Below, one piece after another: positions 32,065 through 39,451 of a stretch of DNA of 48,772 nt. The notes under the pieces are model-generated. The model was not told the DNA's origin, ran no database searches, and worked only from the letters and a program-made list of their open reading frames with translations. Made by a program: the position numbers and the translations under genes. Position 1 is the first letter of the stretch, and every line of letters starts with the position of its first letter. The stretch comes from a virus. The stretch covers positions 1 through 48,772 of the IMG/VR virus record IMGVR_UViG_3300048834_001324; one strand, 5' to 3'.

Positions 32065-32320
32065 ATTCATTCTCCTTTCGCAACGCTTTGACCCTGAAGC
32101 TGTCAGGGCTTTCGGGGTTGTATTCGCCACACACAGATACCACATCACCAGCCTCGCACTCAGCCGCGTCCTCGGCACTGCGCCGGAAGGCAATACAATT
32201 CACGGTTCGGCCTTCTGTGCATAAATCAAATACAGCCACCCCTAAGCCTCGACTGCTATAGGTCAACATAGGCTTTTCTGAAAGCGCGCCAATCAACTCC
32301 ACATATTCGTCGTTCATCAT
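32036..32320 (-). CDS. Hypothetical protein downstream of dnaN
   Basis: The 94-residue protein begins at ATG 32320 (or 32317) after AAGGAAATTTGA, 18 bp behind dnaN. It has ELIGALSEKPMLTYSSRGLG and AECEAGDVVSVCGEYNPESP, a mixed fold with four cysteines but no zinc-finger spacing. No family was recognised. Confidence 0.5.
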   Translation of the reverse strand: MMNDEYVELIGALSEKPMLTYSSRGLGVAVFDLCTEGRTVNCIAFRRSAEDAAECEAGDVVSVCGEYNPESPDSFRVKALRKENEYADNKRRND

Positions 32321-32337
32321 TTCAAATTTCCTTTTCG

Positions 32338-33438
32338 CTAAACCTGCATCGGCATAATCACATACTGAAAATCATCGTTGCCGACCGCGCGCAATAAGCC
32401 CGGATTCAACGCGCCTCTCAACTCGATGCTGATATTCTCCGCACTCAAAATGCCCAGCACTTCCACCAAATAGCGCACATTGAACGCGATTTTAATATCC
32501 TCGCCGTTCATCGCTATCGGCACTTCTTCGAACGCTTTGCCCGAACTCGCGCTTTCGGCAGTGATCTCCAGCACCTCGCCTTTGGTCTCAAAAACCGCTT
32601 TCTCTGCCGCGTCTTTGGCGATGATGTAAACGCGTCGCACCGCTTCTAACAACGCCACGCGATTGAAGGTGATCTTGCGCTCCAAGTCTTGAGGGATCAC
32701 TTTTTCGTAGTTGGGATATTGGCCATCCAGTAAACGCGAAATCAGGGTGACACCATTCGCCTGAAAACGCACTTGTGACGCGCCAAAGCGCACCGCGATT
32801 GTGCCGCCATCTGACGGCTTCAACATCCGCTCCATGTCCGCTAAAGGCTTTGCCGGTATCACCGTAGTCACCGGATTTTCCAGCGCTGCCGCTAATTTGG
32901 CTTTCTTCAACGCCAAGCGGTGTGTATCAGTTGCGACCAGCGTTAGCGTGTCGCCGCGCACTTCAAAGAGTACTCCCATGAGCAGCGAGCGCGTCTCTTC
33001 GTTACTGGTGGCGAAGGTCGTCATGCGCAACATCTCTTTGAGCGTGGCTTGCGGAATCACAAGCTCGGTTCCGTCGTTGACCACTGGCACATTCGGATAA
33101 TCTTCGGCAGGCAGGCTCAGCACGGTGGTGTTGCTCTTGCCGCAACGGATTCTCACCTTGCCGTCTTGCGCCTCAAGGACGACCGGCGCATCCGGCAGTT
33201 TGGATACCACGTCAAGCGTGATTGCCGCCGGAACCGCGACTGCGCCGCTCTCGGCAATGCTGGCCGCTGCTTTGCAGTGAACCGTCGTGTCTAAATCCGT
33301 TGCCGTGAAGCGCAGCGCGTCGCCTTCGGCTTCGATGAGGATGTTTGACAGGATCGGGAGTGTGTTGCTCTTGCCCACCACGCGCGCCGTTGTTGCCAAC
33401 GCGTTTTGCAGTGCCGTTTTCTCGATTGTAATTTTCAT
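32338..33438 (-). CDS. dnaN: DNA polymerase III beta sliding clamp
   Basis: The 366-residue protein is a full-length bacterial-type beta clamp, the ring that tethers the replicative polymerase to DNA. It shows the clamp N-terminus MKITIEKTALQNALATTARV, then LPILSNILIEAEGDALRFTATDLD, a middle domain with EETRSLLMGVLFEVRGDTLTLVATDTHRLA, and the C-terminal MPMQV typical of clamps (hydrophobic end near the client pocket). It starts after GAGGAGGAGAAC. A phage-encoded clamp implies recruitment of a polymerase of host or unseen phage origin. Host dnaN normally lies beside dnaA, which is absent, so this is a phage copy. Confidence 0.92.
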   Translation of the reverse strand: MKITIEKTALQNALATTARVVGKSNTLPILSNILIEAEGDALRFTATDLDTTVHCKAAASIAESGAVAVPAAITLDVVSKLPDAPVVLEAQDGKVRIRCGKSNTTVLSLPAEDYPNVPVVNDGTELVIPQATLKEMLRMTTFATSNEETRSLLMGVLFEVRGDTLTLVATDTHRLALKKAKLAAALENPVTTVIPAKPLADMERMLKPSDGGTIAVRFGASQVRFQANGVTLISRLLDGQYPNYEKVIPQDLERKITFNRVALLEAVRRVYIIAKDAAEKAVFETKGEVLEITAESASSGKAFEEVPIAMNGEDIKIAFNVRYLVEVLGILSAENISIELRGALNPGLLRAVGNDDFQYVIMPMQV

Positions 33439-33475
33439 TATTCGTTCTCCTCCTCTGTTTCTTTTTTGCCGTCAT

Positions 33476-33790
33476 TCATACCCCATTGTGCCATTCGCCC
33501 TCTCCGTTCGTTTTTATCTTGCCGCCACGCGCTCTCCACGTCCCTCCAAGCGCGCCTACCCAGAAATACGTAGCGAATGATTCATTTTTTATTTTTATTT
33601 TTAGCGCGCCCTCTTCGAGCAAATCATTCAAGCCGCAGCGGAGCAGTGATATGAGCGCTTCGTTTGCCACCGTCTCTGACATCTCGCCGCTTGCGCCCTT
33701 CGTCGTGTATCTTGAAGCCTCCTCGCCAACCTCAATCGTGATCGTTGGCACCGGTTCAACTTCCGGCTTTTTGGTTTTTCGTTTCGTCAT
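33476..33790 (-). CDS. Hypothetical protein upstream of dnaN
   Basis: The 104-residue protein starts at ATG 33790 after TGGAGAATTGAA. It has a lysine-rich N-terminus (MTKRKTKKPEVEPVPTITIE) and TVANEALISLLRCGLNDLLEEG. No domain was recognised. It is the first gene after a 174-bp repeat-rich gap that may be a replication origin or operator. Confidence 0.5.
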   Translation of the reverse strand: MTKRKTKKPEVEPVPTITIEVGEEASRYTTKGASGEMSETVANEALISLLRCGLNDLLEEGALKIKIKNESFATYFWVGALGGTWRARGGKIKTNGEGEWHNGV

Positions 33791-33964
33791 TTCAATTCTC
33801 CATTTGAAAATTTTCCAATTTTTCAACACTCTCTTGGTACCATACAGTACTGGTACTCTCACGTACCCAGTACTAATACTCTATGTACATACTATTACTT
33901 ATTAGGTACTCTACTCTTACGTCATAACGAACGCGTACGTTATGCGAACGTTATGCGTAACACG
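33791..33964. repeat. Iteron-like repeat region, candidate replication origin
   Basis: The gap between the replisome-organiser-like gene and the gene at 33476 is AT rich and full of short repeats. CATAACG (33923-33929) is inverted as CGTTATG (33938-33944). CGTTATGCG occurs at 33938 and 33949, 11 bp apart, with a degenerate CGTTAGC at 33963. From 33840 to 33910, GTACT/AGTAC words recur (GGTACC, CAGTACTGG, CCAGTACTA). Adjacent replisome genes make an origin plausible; it could equally be an operator. Confidence 0.45.
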
Positions 33965-34324
33965 TTAGCACCTCTTTTTTTCGCGCCACTGCTGCATACG
34001 TTTTACGTCTTCGCGGCGTTTACGAATCAGCGCTCCCGCGTATTCGTGCCAGTCGTGAATCTCCATTGTGCCCATGTAGTCATCGTCAACAAATCCGGCG
34101 TGAACCAGCGCCCGAACGAACGGCTCAGGCGCCCCGTCCCACTGAGCTGCCTTCGCAATCATCCGATCGTTCTGCGGGAGTACTCCGGTCGGGCAGTTAT
34201 CCATCACCCAGCCCCACAGCGAAACCAGATGTCCCACCACCTGCACCGGCTCTAAGTCCAACTCTTCGGCCAGCACGAATGTCTTGCGATGGTTCATTAT
34301 CTTCGGCTCTACTTTTATCCACAT
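33965..34324 (-). CDS. Replisome-organiser N-domain-like protein
   Basis: The 119-residue protein starts at ATG 34324 with AAGGAGG six bases upstream. It has the N-terminal pattern of phage replisome organisers/DnaD-like proteins: MWIKVEPKIMNHRKTFVLAE, EPVQVVGHLVSLWGWVMDN, PTGVLPQNDRMIAKAAQW and MEIHDWHEYAG with a basic tail. These proteins bind the phage origin and help load helicase. The C-terminal domain seen in larger members is absent. It overlaps the small gene upstream and precedes the iteron-like region. Confidence 0.65.
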   Translation of the reverse strand: MWIKVEPKIMNHRKTFVLAEELDLEPVQVVGHLVSLWGWVMDNCPTGVLPQNDRMIAKAAQWDGAPEPFVRALVHAGFVDDDYMGTMEIHDWHEYAGALIRKRREDVKRMQQWREKKRC

Positions 34325-34451
34325 CCTCAACCTCCTTGTATTTTGCCTGTAGCGCGCTTCTTTTGGCTTTTGCGCCCAAACCCTTAGCCGCCGGATTCTC
34401 GCGGCTTGTAGGTGGCATTGCGCGCAAATCAGGCGGTATTACCAACGGCAT
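34197..34451 (-). CDS. Small overlapping hypothetical protein
   Basis: The 84-residue frame starts at an ATG overlapping the helicase stop (TGATG), so it is likely coupled. The first 50 residues (MPLVIPPDLRAMPPTSRENP, AKAKRSALQAKYKEVEDVDK) look genuine. The last part, rich in Gly/Ala/Arg, overlaps the next gene by 128 bp and may be just frame-open sequence. No family was recognised. Confidence 0.4.
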   Translation of the reverse strand: MPLVIPPDLRAMPPTSRENPAAKGLGAKAKRSALQAKYKEVEDVDKSRAEDNEPSQDIRAGRRVGLRAGAGGGTSGFAVGLGDG

Positions 34452-37400
34452 CACCAGCGCTTATTCGCGCTGATGTAGTCGCTGGCTTGTTGAAACGTCA
34501 TATTTCTCGCTGCTTCGGGTGTGACGCCCAGTTTGCGGCACATCAAATCTCGTTGAGCGTAAGAGGCTTTCCCGGCTTCACGGTCTTTCATCAGTTGCCC
34601 GATAATCCCCATCGCCGCCTTCTTGGTTAGGCCGTCTGTCTTGACTTTGCCCTTTGTCATTTTCTCGATGAGTGTGGCCTGCGCATCCGTGCACGGCTCG
34701 CCGGTGATGCTCATCGCCATCGGCGTAGTGTTCAGTAGCTGTGCGCAAAGCGGATCGTATTCGGTCACTTCGTACCGGAACCGCTCTTCGCGGTTTTTGC
34801 GCCGTCGCGCTTCCTGCTGCGCGGCCTTACGTGCTTCGATCTCTAACCGCACGCGCTCCTTCTCGCGCTCCTCTTCGACCGCGAGGCGCGCCTTTTCCAG
34901 TACTGTGGTTAAGTCGGCGTCAGGGTCGTTGTCTAAAATATCTTGCGCTGCGCCAAACAGCGCCTCGGCGTCCTCTTCGGTTTCGTCAGCGAGTTTTTCG
35001 GCCAGTAAGTCCGCGCCGCCAACCAACGGCAAACCCGATGTGATGTAGGAAAAACTCAGTATCAAGCAATCGGTTTTTCCAGTCTCGGGCGAGGGGCGTG
35101 TGCCGCGCCCGACGCATTGACGGTATAGGTTTATGCTTTGCGTTGGGCGCGCCATGACCACGCATTCGATCGGTGGGCAGTCGAAGCCCTCAGTGCATTT
35201 CATGCAGTTCACAAGAACCTGAAATTCGCCGTTTTCGAGGGCGTTGTATATTTTTTCCGGCTCTTTGGTTTCACCAGATACGGTCATCGCCTTAATGCCC
35301 ATGTCGTTAAGCGCCGCGCTCAGTGCGGTCGCCGATGCCACCAGTGGCGTAAAAACGATAGTGCGCCGCGCGCCGATGTTTTCCTTGATCGCGGTCGCCA
35401 AACGGTTGGTGTTTTGGTAGATAACGGCGTCTAATTCGCTTGCCACGAAATCACCATCACTGCCAAACACGCGCCCCACCATGCGCAGGTCAATGTTGGT
35501 TTTGACCTGCTTGAACTTCAACGGGCAGAGCGCGCCCATCTCGATTGCTTGTATCAATGTCAACGGCTCCAATGTCTCATGCCAACCGGCAAGATACATA
35601 TATTTTGGCTTGGAGCCTTTTTTCTTGACCGTGACACCAGGTGTTGCCGTGACGCCTAAACGCTGTGCGGTATTGAACCAGCGCAGCACTTTCGCCCAAT
35701 GGTTGCCTTTGCCCTCGAAATTGATGTGATGGCAATTATGAACTAACCATCCATCGGCAAAATAGTTGTGGTTTCCTTCGACTTCGATGTTGTAGACAAA
35801 ACCGTCTGGACACACCCGCTCAAATTCCGATTGACTTCCGAGTTCCAGAACCTCAACACTTTCCACCCGCGCGAAGTCAAAAACGCTGTTTTGCGTGCGT
35901 CCTGCTCTTTCCCTAACAGCGTCTTGTGCGATGCGCCGTCCACTTCCACTGCGATTTTTAAAGACAGGTTGGCAACGTCTATTTTGTAGCAAGTCGGTAA
36001 GCCGGAAGTGTCGCCTTTTCGGATGCCAGTTTTTACAACCACTTCCATTGGCCACCCCAACGCCTCGGCCAATTTCTGTTGTGCTTGGGTTGTTTGTCCG
36101 TTGCCGCCGCGTACTTTCGGTTTCCACGCAATCGCCTTCATTGCCGCGCGTTGCTTGTGATAGTACTCCGGCTTCTGCATTGGATTGTTTTTCGTCATGC
36201 GCTCCGAAGCATGAGTGCGATTTGTGCGTGCCATCGTTTCGGACTTGATGCGCGTCATACGAATAACTTTGCACGTTTCCGAGCAATAAGCTACTCCCCG
36301 CCGCGCATTTTGCCTTTGGCTTGGGGATAAGATCGGAACCGTAGTGCCACAAGTACTGCAAGGCATTTCCGATGGCGTTGTGCGCTTTGCACTGATTTGT
36401 TTTGGCGCAGGTCGTATCTTTTTGCGTGCATCCCTTCTGACTGCCTTGCAAGCCTCCGAGCAAATAGGTGTTTGCCCAACCGTCCAACTTCGCGGCCTGT
36501 AAGAACTCCCGCACACGACGCAAGATTTTAGAGGCACCAGTTCCTTTTTGCGGAACGGTTTTCGTTTGCGGCACTTGTCGCAGATCATCAGCCCGAACTT
36601 CCACGCCTTCTGATATTCCGCTTGGCAGTTGGTGCAAACAAAGGTTTTGAGAGGGTGTTTCATGCATCATATTGTAACACAAAATATCATTGGGCGAAAT
36701 ATACTCAATGTGTCCATTTTGCATTACAGCGAACGGATGCTCCGGTGTGCAAACAATGCTTTTCCCGTTATTGAATCTCACGCGAACAAGTTGCTTTGCA
36801 GGGTTTTTGTACAGGCGTGCAACGCGGCGCTTCTCAACCTTTTTGGTGCTGTGATTGTAGGATTTTACGAAGTCGCCAACCTTGATAGTTTCTATCGGTT
36901 TGCCATCCACAGGTGTGCCTGCGGGAAAACATTCATCAGAAATAATCAGGTCAAACGAATCGCGCGGCCAGAGCTGAACGCGGTCGCGGTGGAGCGATTG
37001 CACCGATGCCACCACGATCGGTTTGGTCTCGCTAAAATGCGGCAAGGCACGCAAATCGCCCTGCTCGATGAGCGGCACCACGCCGACTTTTTGCATTTTC
37101 TCATCGGCTTGCCGTAGTAAGTCTTTACGATGCACCAGCACTAAAACCCGCTTGCCCATCTGTGCGAAGATTTTCGCAATGGCGTTAAACGTGATCGTCT
37201 TGCCCGTGCCAGTGGGCAGCACTAACCGGCAAGAGCGCACGCCGTCATGCACGAAAAGATTGAGAATGTCCGAAATGGCTTGCGATTGGTAATCATGGAA
37301 CGTTATCACGTCGTCAATAATCATCTCGGGATGGTAGCGCGCTACAGCCTCTTCGCCAACGGGCAAATCGAAAATATCCGGCTCGTCATCAATCGGCGGC

Positions 37401-37486
37401 ACTAAGCGCAGCTCGGGATAAGCGCCGTCCGGCAAGGCATGGGGCAGGGGGTATTGAGGCGCGACACGCGCGGCATTGCTCACCAT
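34451..37486 (-). CDS. SF2 DNA helicase (DECH box) interrupted by an intein
   Basis: The 1011-residue precursor should splice to a 612-residue helicase. Extein motifs: Walker A LPTGTGKT (about residues 89-96), motif Ia VLVLVHRKDLL, DECH box SDE|CHH split by the intein after Glu185, motif III TATPG, and motif VI QCVGRGTRP. The C-terminal part has a charged coiled-coil stretch and a small helical domain (TDAQATLIEKMTKGKVKTDG). It resembles phage RecG/Ssl2-like helicases used in replication or recombination. The start overlaps the ParB-like stop (ATGGTGA). Intein removal is needed to restore motif II, so splicing could control activity. Confidence 0.85.
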   Translation of the reverse strand: MVSNAARVAPQYPLPHALPDGAYPELRLVPPIDDEPDIFDLPVGEEAVARYHPEMIIDDVITFHDYQSQAISDILNLFVHDGVRSCRLVLPTGTGKTITFNAIAKIFAQMGKRVLVLVHRKDLLRQADEKMQKVGVVPLIEQGDLRALPHFSETKPIVVASVQSLHRDRVQLWPRDSFDLIISDECFPAGTPVDGKPIETIKVGDFVKSYNHSTKKVEKRRVARLYKNPAKQLVRVRFNNGKSIVCTPEHPFAVMQNGHIEYISPNDILCYNMMHETPSQNLCLHQLPSGISEGVEVRADDLRQVPQTKTVPQKGTGASKILRRVREFLQAAKLDGWANTYLLGGLQGSQKGCTQKDTTCAKTNQCKAHNAIGNALQYLWHYGSDLIPKPKAKCAAGSSLLLGNVQSYSYDAHQVRNDGTHKSHSCFGAHDEKQSNAEAGVLSQATRGNEGDCVETESTRRQRTNNPSTTEIGRGVGVANGSGCKNWHPKRRHFRLTDLLQNRRCQPVFKNRSGSGRRIAQDAVRERAGRTQNSVFDFARVESVEVLELGSQSEFERVCPDGFVYNIEVEGNHNYFADGWLVHNCHHINFEGKGNHWAKVLRWFNTAQRLGVTATPGVTVKKKGSKPKYMYLAGWHETLEPLTLIQAIEMGALCPLKFKQVKTNIDLRMVGRVFGSDGDFVASELDAVIYQNTNRLATAIKENIGARRTIVFTPLVASATALSAALNDMGIKAMTVSGETKEPEKIYNALENGEFQVLVNCMKCTEGFDCPPIECVVMARPTQSINLYRQCVGRGTRPSPETGKTDCLILSFSYITSGLPLVGGADLLAEKLADETEEDAEALFGAAQDILDNDPDADLTTVLEKARLAVEEEREKERVRLEIEARKAAQQEARRRKNREERFRYEVTEYDPLCAQLLNTTPMAMSITGEPCTDAQATLIEKMTKGKVKTDGLTKKAAMGIIGQLMKDREAGKASYAQRDLMCRKLGVTPEAARNMTFQQASDYISANKRW
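35735..36931 (-). mobile_element. Intein in the helicase DECH box (399 residues)
   Basis: The intein starts at Cys186 (CFPAGTPVDGKPIETIKVGD, block A), has block B VCTPEHPF, and ends with block F/G FVYNIEVEGNHNYF then WLVHN, followed by the +1 extein Cys. The splicing His-Asn pair and both nucleophile cysteines are present, so it should be active. It sits exactly inside the Walker B/DECH motif, a favoured intein site. In the intein frame, the roughly 260 residues between N- and C-terminal splicing blocks have no endonuclease motif; a separate nuclease gene is encoded in another frame. Confidence 0.9.
35743..36663 (-). CDS. Vsr-like homing endonuclease nested out of frame in the intein
   Basis: The 306-residue frame is shifted +1 relative to the intein and lies wholly inside it. 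Zinc-binding pairs appear in order: C10xxC13, C28xxC31, C48xxC51 with C68xxxC72, C102xxC105 with C127xxxC131. Then a NPMQKPEYYHK motif and a Vsr/EDxHD-like core follow: KID (D229), AVEVDGASH (E240, D242, H246) and GWKVLRFWNSEV. Intein-associated Vsr-like nucleases are known; they normally sit in frame or in split inteins. The stop TAG overlaps the intein WLVHN codons. The start ATG has a TGA just upstream and only a weak ribosome binding site, so expression may depend on coupling or frameshifting. Confidence 0.75.
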   Translation of the reverse strand: MKHPLKTFVCTNCQAEYQKAWKFGLMICDKCRKRKPFRKKELVPLKSCVVCGSSYRPRSWTVGQTPICSEACKAVRRDARKKIRPAPKQISAKRTTPSEMPCSTCGTTVPILSPSQRQNARRGVAYCSETCKVIRMTRIKSETMARTNRTHASERMTKNNPMQKPEYYHKQRAAMKAIAWKPKVRGGNGQTTQAQQKLAEALGWPMEVVVKTGIRKGDTSGLPTCYKIDVANLSLKIAVEVDGASHKTLLGKEQDARKTAFLTSRGWKVLRFWNSEVNRNLSGCVQTVLSTTSKSKETTTILPMDG

Positions 37487-38448
37487 AGGATGAAGCCCCC
37501 CGTCTCACCGCGCGAAAACTGCCACTGCGACGGATGCGGCGTGTCAACGTAGGTTCGCACCCGCATGGTGTAGGGGTCGCCGCTCCGCACGTTGAGGATG
37601 CCATTCATAGCGCGCCGCAGCTCGTTGTTCGGCCTCTGTAAAACCCGCCACAGTAACGCGGCCTCTTCAAAGAGCCGCTCGGGGATTTTTTCGGCGCGCA
37701 GCTTGGCGCGTAATGGCAAGGTGTCCAACCAGTCTTCATCACTCAAGGCGTTCTCTTCGGCGCGCGTCAGGCGCTCCGGCTTGCGCGTCTCTTCCTCTTC
37801 CGGCAAGTCGGGGTGCATCACAACCGTTTCGCCTTCCGGCTCTTCGTGCTCTTCCGGCTCGATCGGGCGGCCATAGCCGTCAATTTCGCCGCTCTTAATC
37901 TGGCGCTGAATCTGCTTTATCGCGTCGCTGGGCGCGTGGTTTTGCCCGATATTGACGGGGTATTGCTTGCCGTCCTTTCCTGTTCGCGCTTGGGCTGAGG
38001 TGTCAACCGTTGACACCTGCTCTCCACGGAGTTGTCTCACGAATTCATGAGAAACTGCGCATTTCTCGGCAATCCATCGGTCGCTATTCACGTTCCACTC
38101 TTCGTCTTTAAGCACCATTTCGACGGCGCGGCGCTTGTCGGCATTGGTGCGTCGCAGGCCATGAGTGGCATTGGAGCCGACGGCGTGAAGCATGGCGTCG
38201 CGCTTGCCGCCTTCATGCACTATGACTGGCACTTCGGTGATATTGGCGAGTTCGTAGGCCTTGCGACGGTGGAAGCCCTCGGATAACCAGTAGTGCTTGC
38301 CGTCGTGGAATACGACCAGTGGCGGCAAGGATGCGCCATTGGCGAGTACTTCGGAGTACTCGCGTGCGACTTCGGGTTTGATTTCAGCGCGCGGCTGCAC
38401 GCTTTCGTCTGCGATGATTTGTTGGATGGCAAGTGTGGTTTTTGTCAT
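37480..38448 (-). CDS. ParB/Srx-type N-domain protein
   Basis: The 322-residue protein starts at ATG 38448 after AAAAGGAACC. The N-terminus has the ParB fold pattern: YSEVLANGASLPPLVVFHDG and YWLSEGFHRRKAYELA, followed by the helical region TNADKRRAVEMVLKDEEWNV and EKCAVSHEFVRQLRGEQ, a helix-turn-helix. The C-terminal half is acidic and low complexity (EPEEHEEPEGETV) then a helical domain. Phage ParB-like proteins can be partition, replication or nuclease-type factors. Its position next to the helicase suggests a replication role. The stop overlaps the helicase start. Confidence 0.65.
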   Translation of the reverse strand: MTKTTLAIQQIIADESVQPRAEIKPEVAREYSEVLANGASLPPLVVFHDGKHYWLSEGFHRRKAYELANITEVPVIVHEGGKRDAMLHAVGSNATHGLRRTNADKRRAVEMVLKDEEWNVNSDRWIAEKCAVSHEFVRQLRGEQVSTVDTSAQARTGKDGKQYPVNIGQNHAPSDAIKQIQRQIKSGEIDGYGRPIEPEEHEEPEGETVVMHPDLPEEEETRKPERLTRAEENALSDEDWLDTLPLRAKLRAEKIPERLFEEAALLWRVLQRPNNELRRAMNGILNVRSGDPYTMRVRTYVDTPHPSQWQFSRGETGGFILW

Positions 38449-38750
38449 GCTGTGGTTCCTTTTAACTGCAAAATAATCTCGCCGCGTTCGATGCAATCGC
38501 GCACGGCGGCTTGGATGTGCTTACACTGATAGCGCGGTGTTCCAATATCAGGGCGGACATGTTCCTCGCGTGCTCGAGGGAATCGTCGGCAGTTGAAGTC
38601 TGGACAACTACACTCGACTCTGCCATTGAGTAAGTCAATACATGTGAAGTACTCTTGCCCTGACTGGCTGCTGGTAATGCGATATACGGCGACATGGTCG
38701 GGCGTGACATGGCCTCGCGCGCAGCGGTTTTCGAGACGTGGTTTTCTCAT
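38445..38750 (-). CDS. SWIM zinc-finger protein
   Basis: The 101-residue protein has a SWIM-type CxC...CxH motif: VECSCPDFNC and later YQCKHIQAAV. SWIM fingers bind DNA or partner proteins. It overlaps the ParB-like start and the preceding stop (ATGA). A second SWIM protein is encoded at 45873. Confidence 0.65.
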   Translation of the reverse strand: MRKPRLENRCARGHVTPDHVAVYRITSSQSGQEYFTCIDLLNGRVECSCPDFNCRRFPRAREEHVRPDIGTPRYQCKHIQAAVRDCIERGEIILQLKGTTA

Positions 38751-39451
38751 TTTTCGGCTTCTAAAATCTGTTTTAGCTCAGGCAGCTCGCCGCTCTCGAT
38801 GCCGTCGCAGAACCGGCGAAGCGCGCTCACGATTTGCAAAGGCGGGTGCATCGGCTCAGGCGCAACGGTAGTGCTGGCGGCTTGCCATCGCTGCCCGTCC
38901 TCGGCGCTCACAGCTTCTTGCAGTGCTTCGCTTGCGGCATGGAGTGCGCGCCGCTGGGCGGCTTCGATGACCTGTTCGCAATAAGCCGCGACGTTCGCCG
39001 AAGAAGGGCACGCTTCGATGAGCGCGGTGAGATAGGCCGCGCCGCCGCAGCGTTCTAAAACTCGTTGCGCCCGAAGCGAGCCGACGACCCATATCAGGTC
39101 GTATTCGATTAGTGCCTTTGCCGATTTTCGCGCCATGTATTGCCGCCACGCCTGCACTGTCGCACTGAATACCAAAGTGTTTACCGGAGCGTGGAAGTGC
39201 GTCGTGCAAAGCGTGCGCGCGGTGTATGCGGCAGCCTTTTCGTCTATCAGCATCGCGCCTAATGTTGCGTGTTCGGCTTCTTGCGCCATGAATTGTGCCG
39301 GAAACGTCTTTCGCACACAAAGCGTGTGCTCGGTTAAGTACTCCTGGAATTGCGGCGTGACGAGTTGTCTATCCCACTTCGCCCATTCGCGCTCTTTGGC
39401 TTCCTTCTCACGCCTCAATTTGAGCACGTCGCGGTCAGTATCGGTTATCAT
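38747..39451 (-). CDS. Stand-alone DnaB N-terminal domain protein
   Basis: The 234-residue protein matches only the DnaB N-terminal collar domain: AEHATLGAMLIDEKAAAYTA, TTHFHAPVNTLVFSATVQAW, DLIWVVGSLRAQRVLERCGG and AAYLTALIEACPSSANVAAYCEQVI. The RecA-like ATPase and its Walker motif are absent, while the family is usually about 450 residues. It may bind primase or host DnaB to redirect it, or it is a decayed helicase. It is flanked by overlaps (ATGA) with both neighbours, arguing that the short form is its stable state. Confidence 0.7.
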   Translation of the reverse strand: MITDTDRDVLKLRREKEAKEREWAKWDRQLVTPQFQEYLTEHTLCVRKTFPAQFMAQEAEHATLGAMLIDEKAAAYTARTLCTTHFHAPVNTLVFSATVQAWRQYMARKSAKALIEYDLIWVVGSLRAQRVLERCGGAAYLTALIEACPSSANVAAYCEQVIEAAQRRALHAASEALQEAVSAEDGQRWQAASTTVAPEPMHPPLQIVSALRRFCDGIESGELPELKQILEAEK

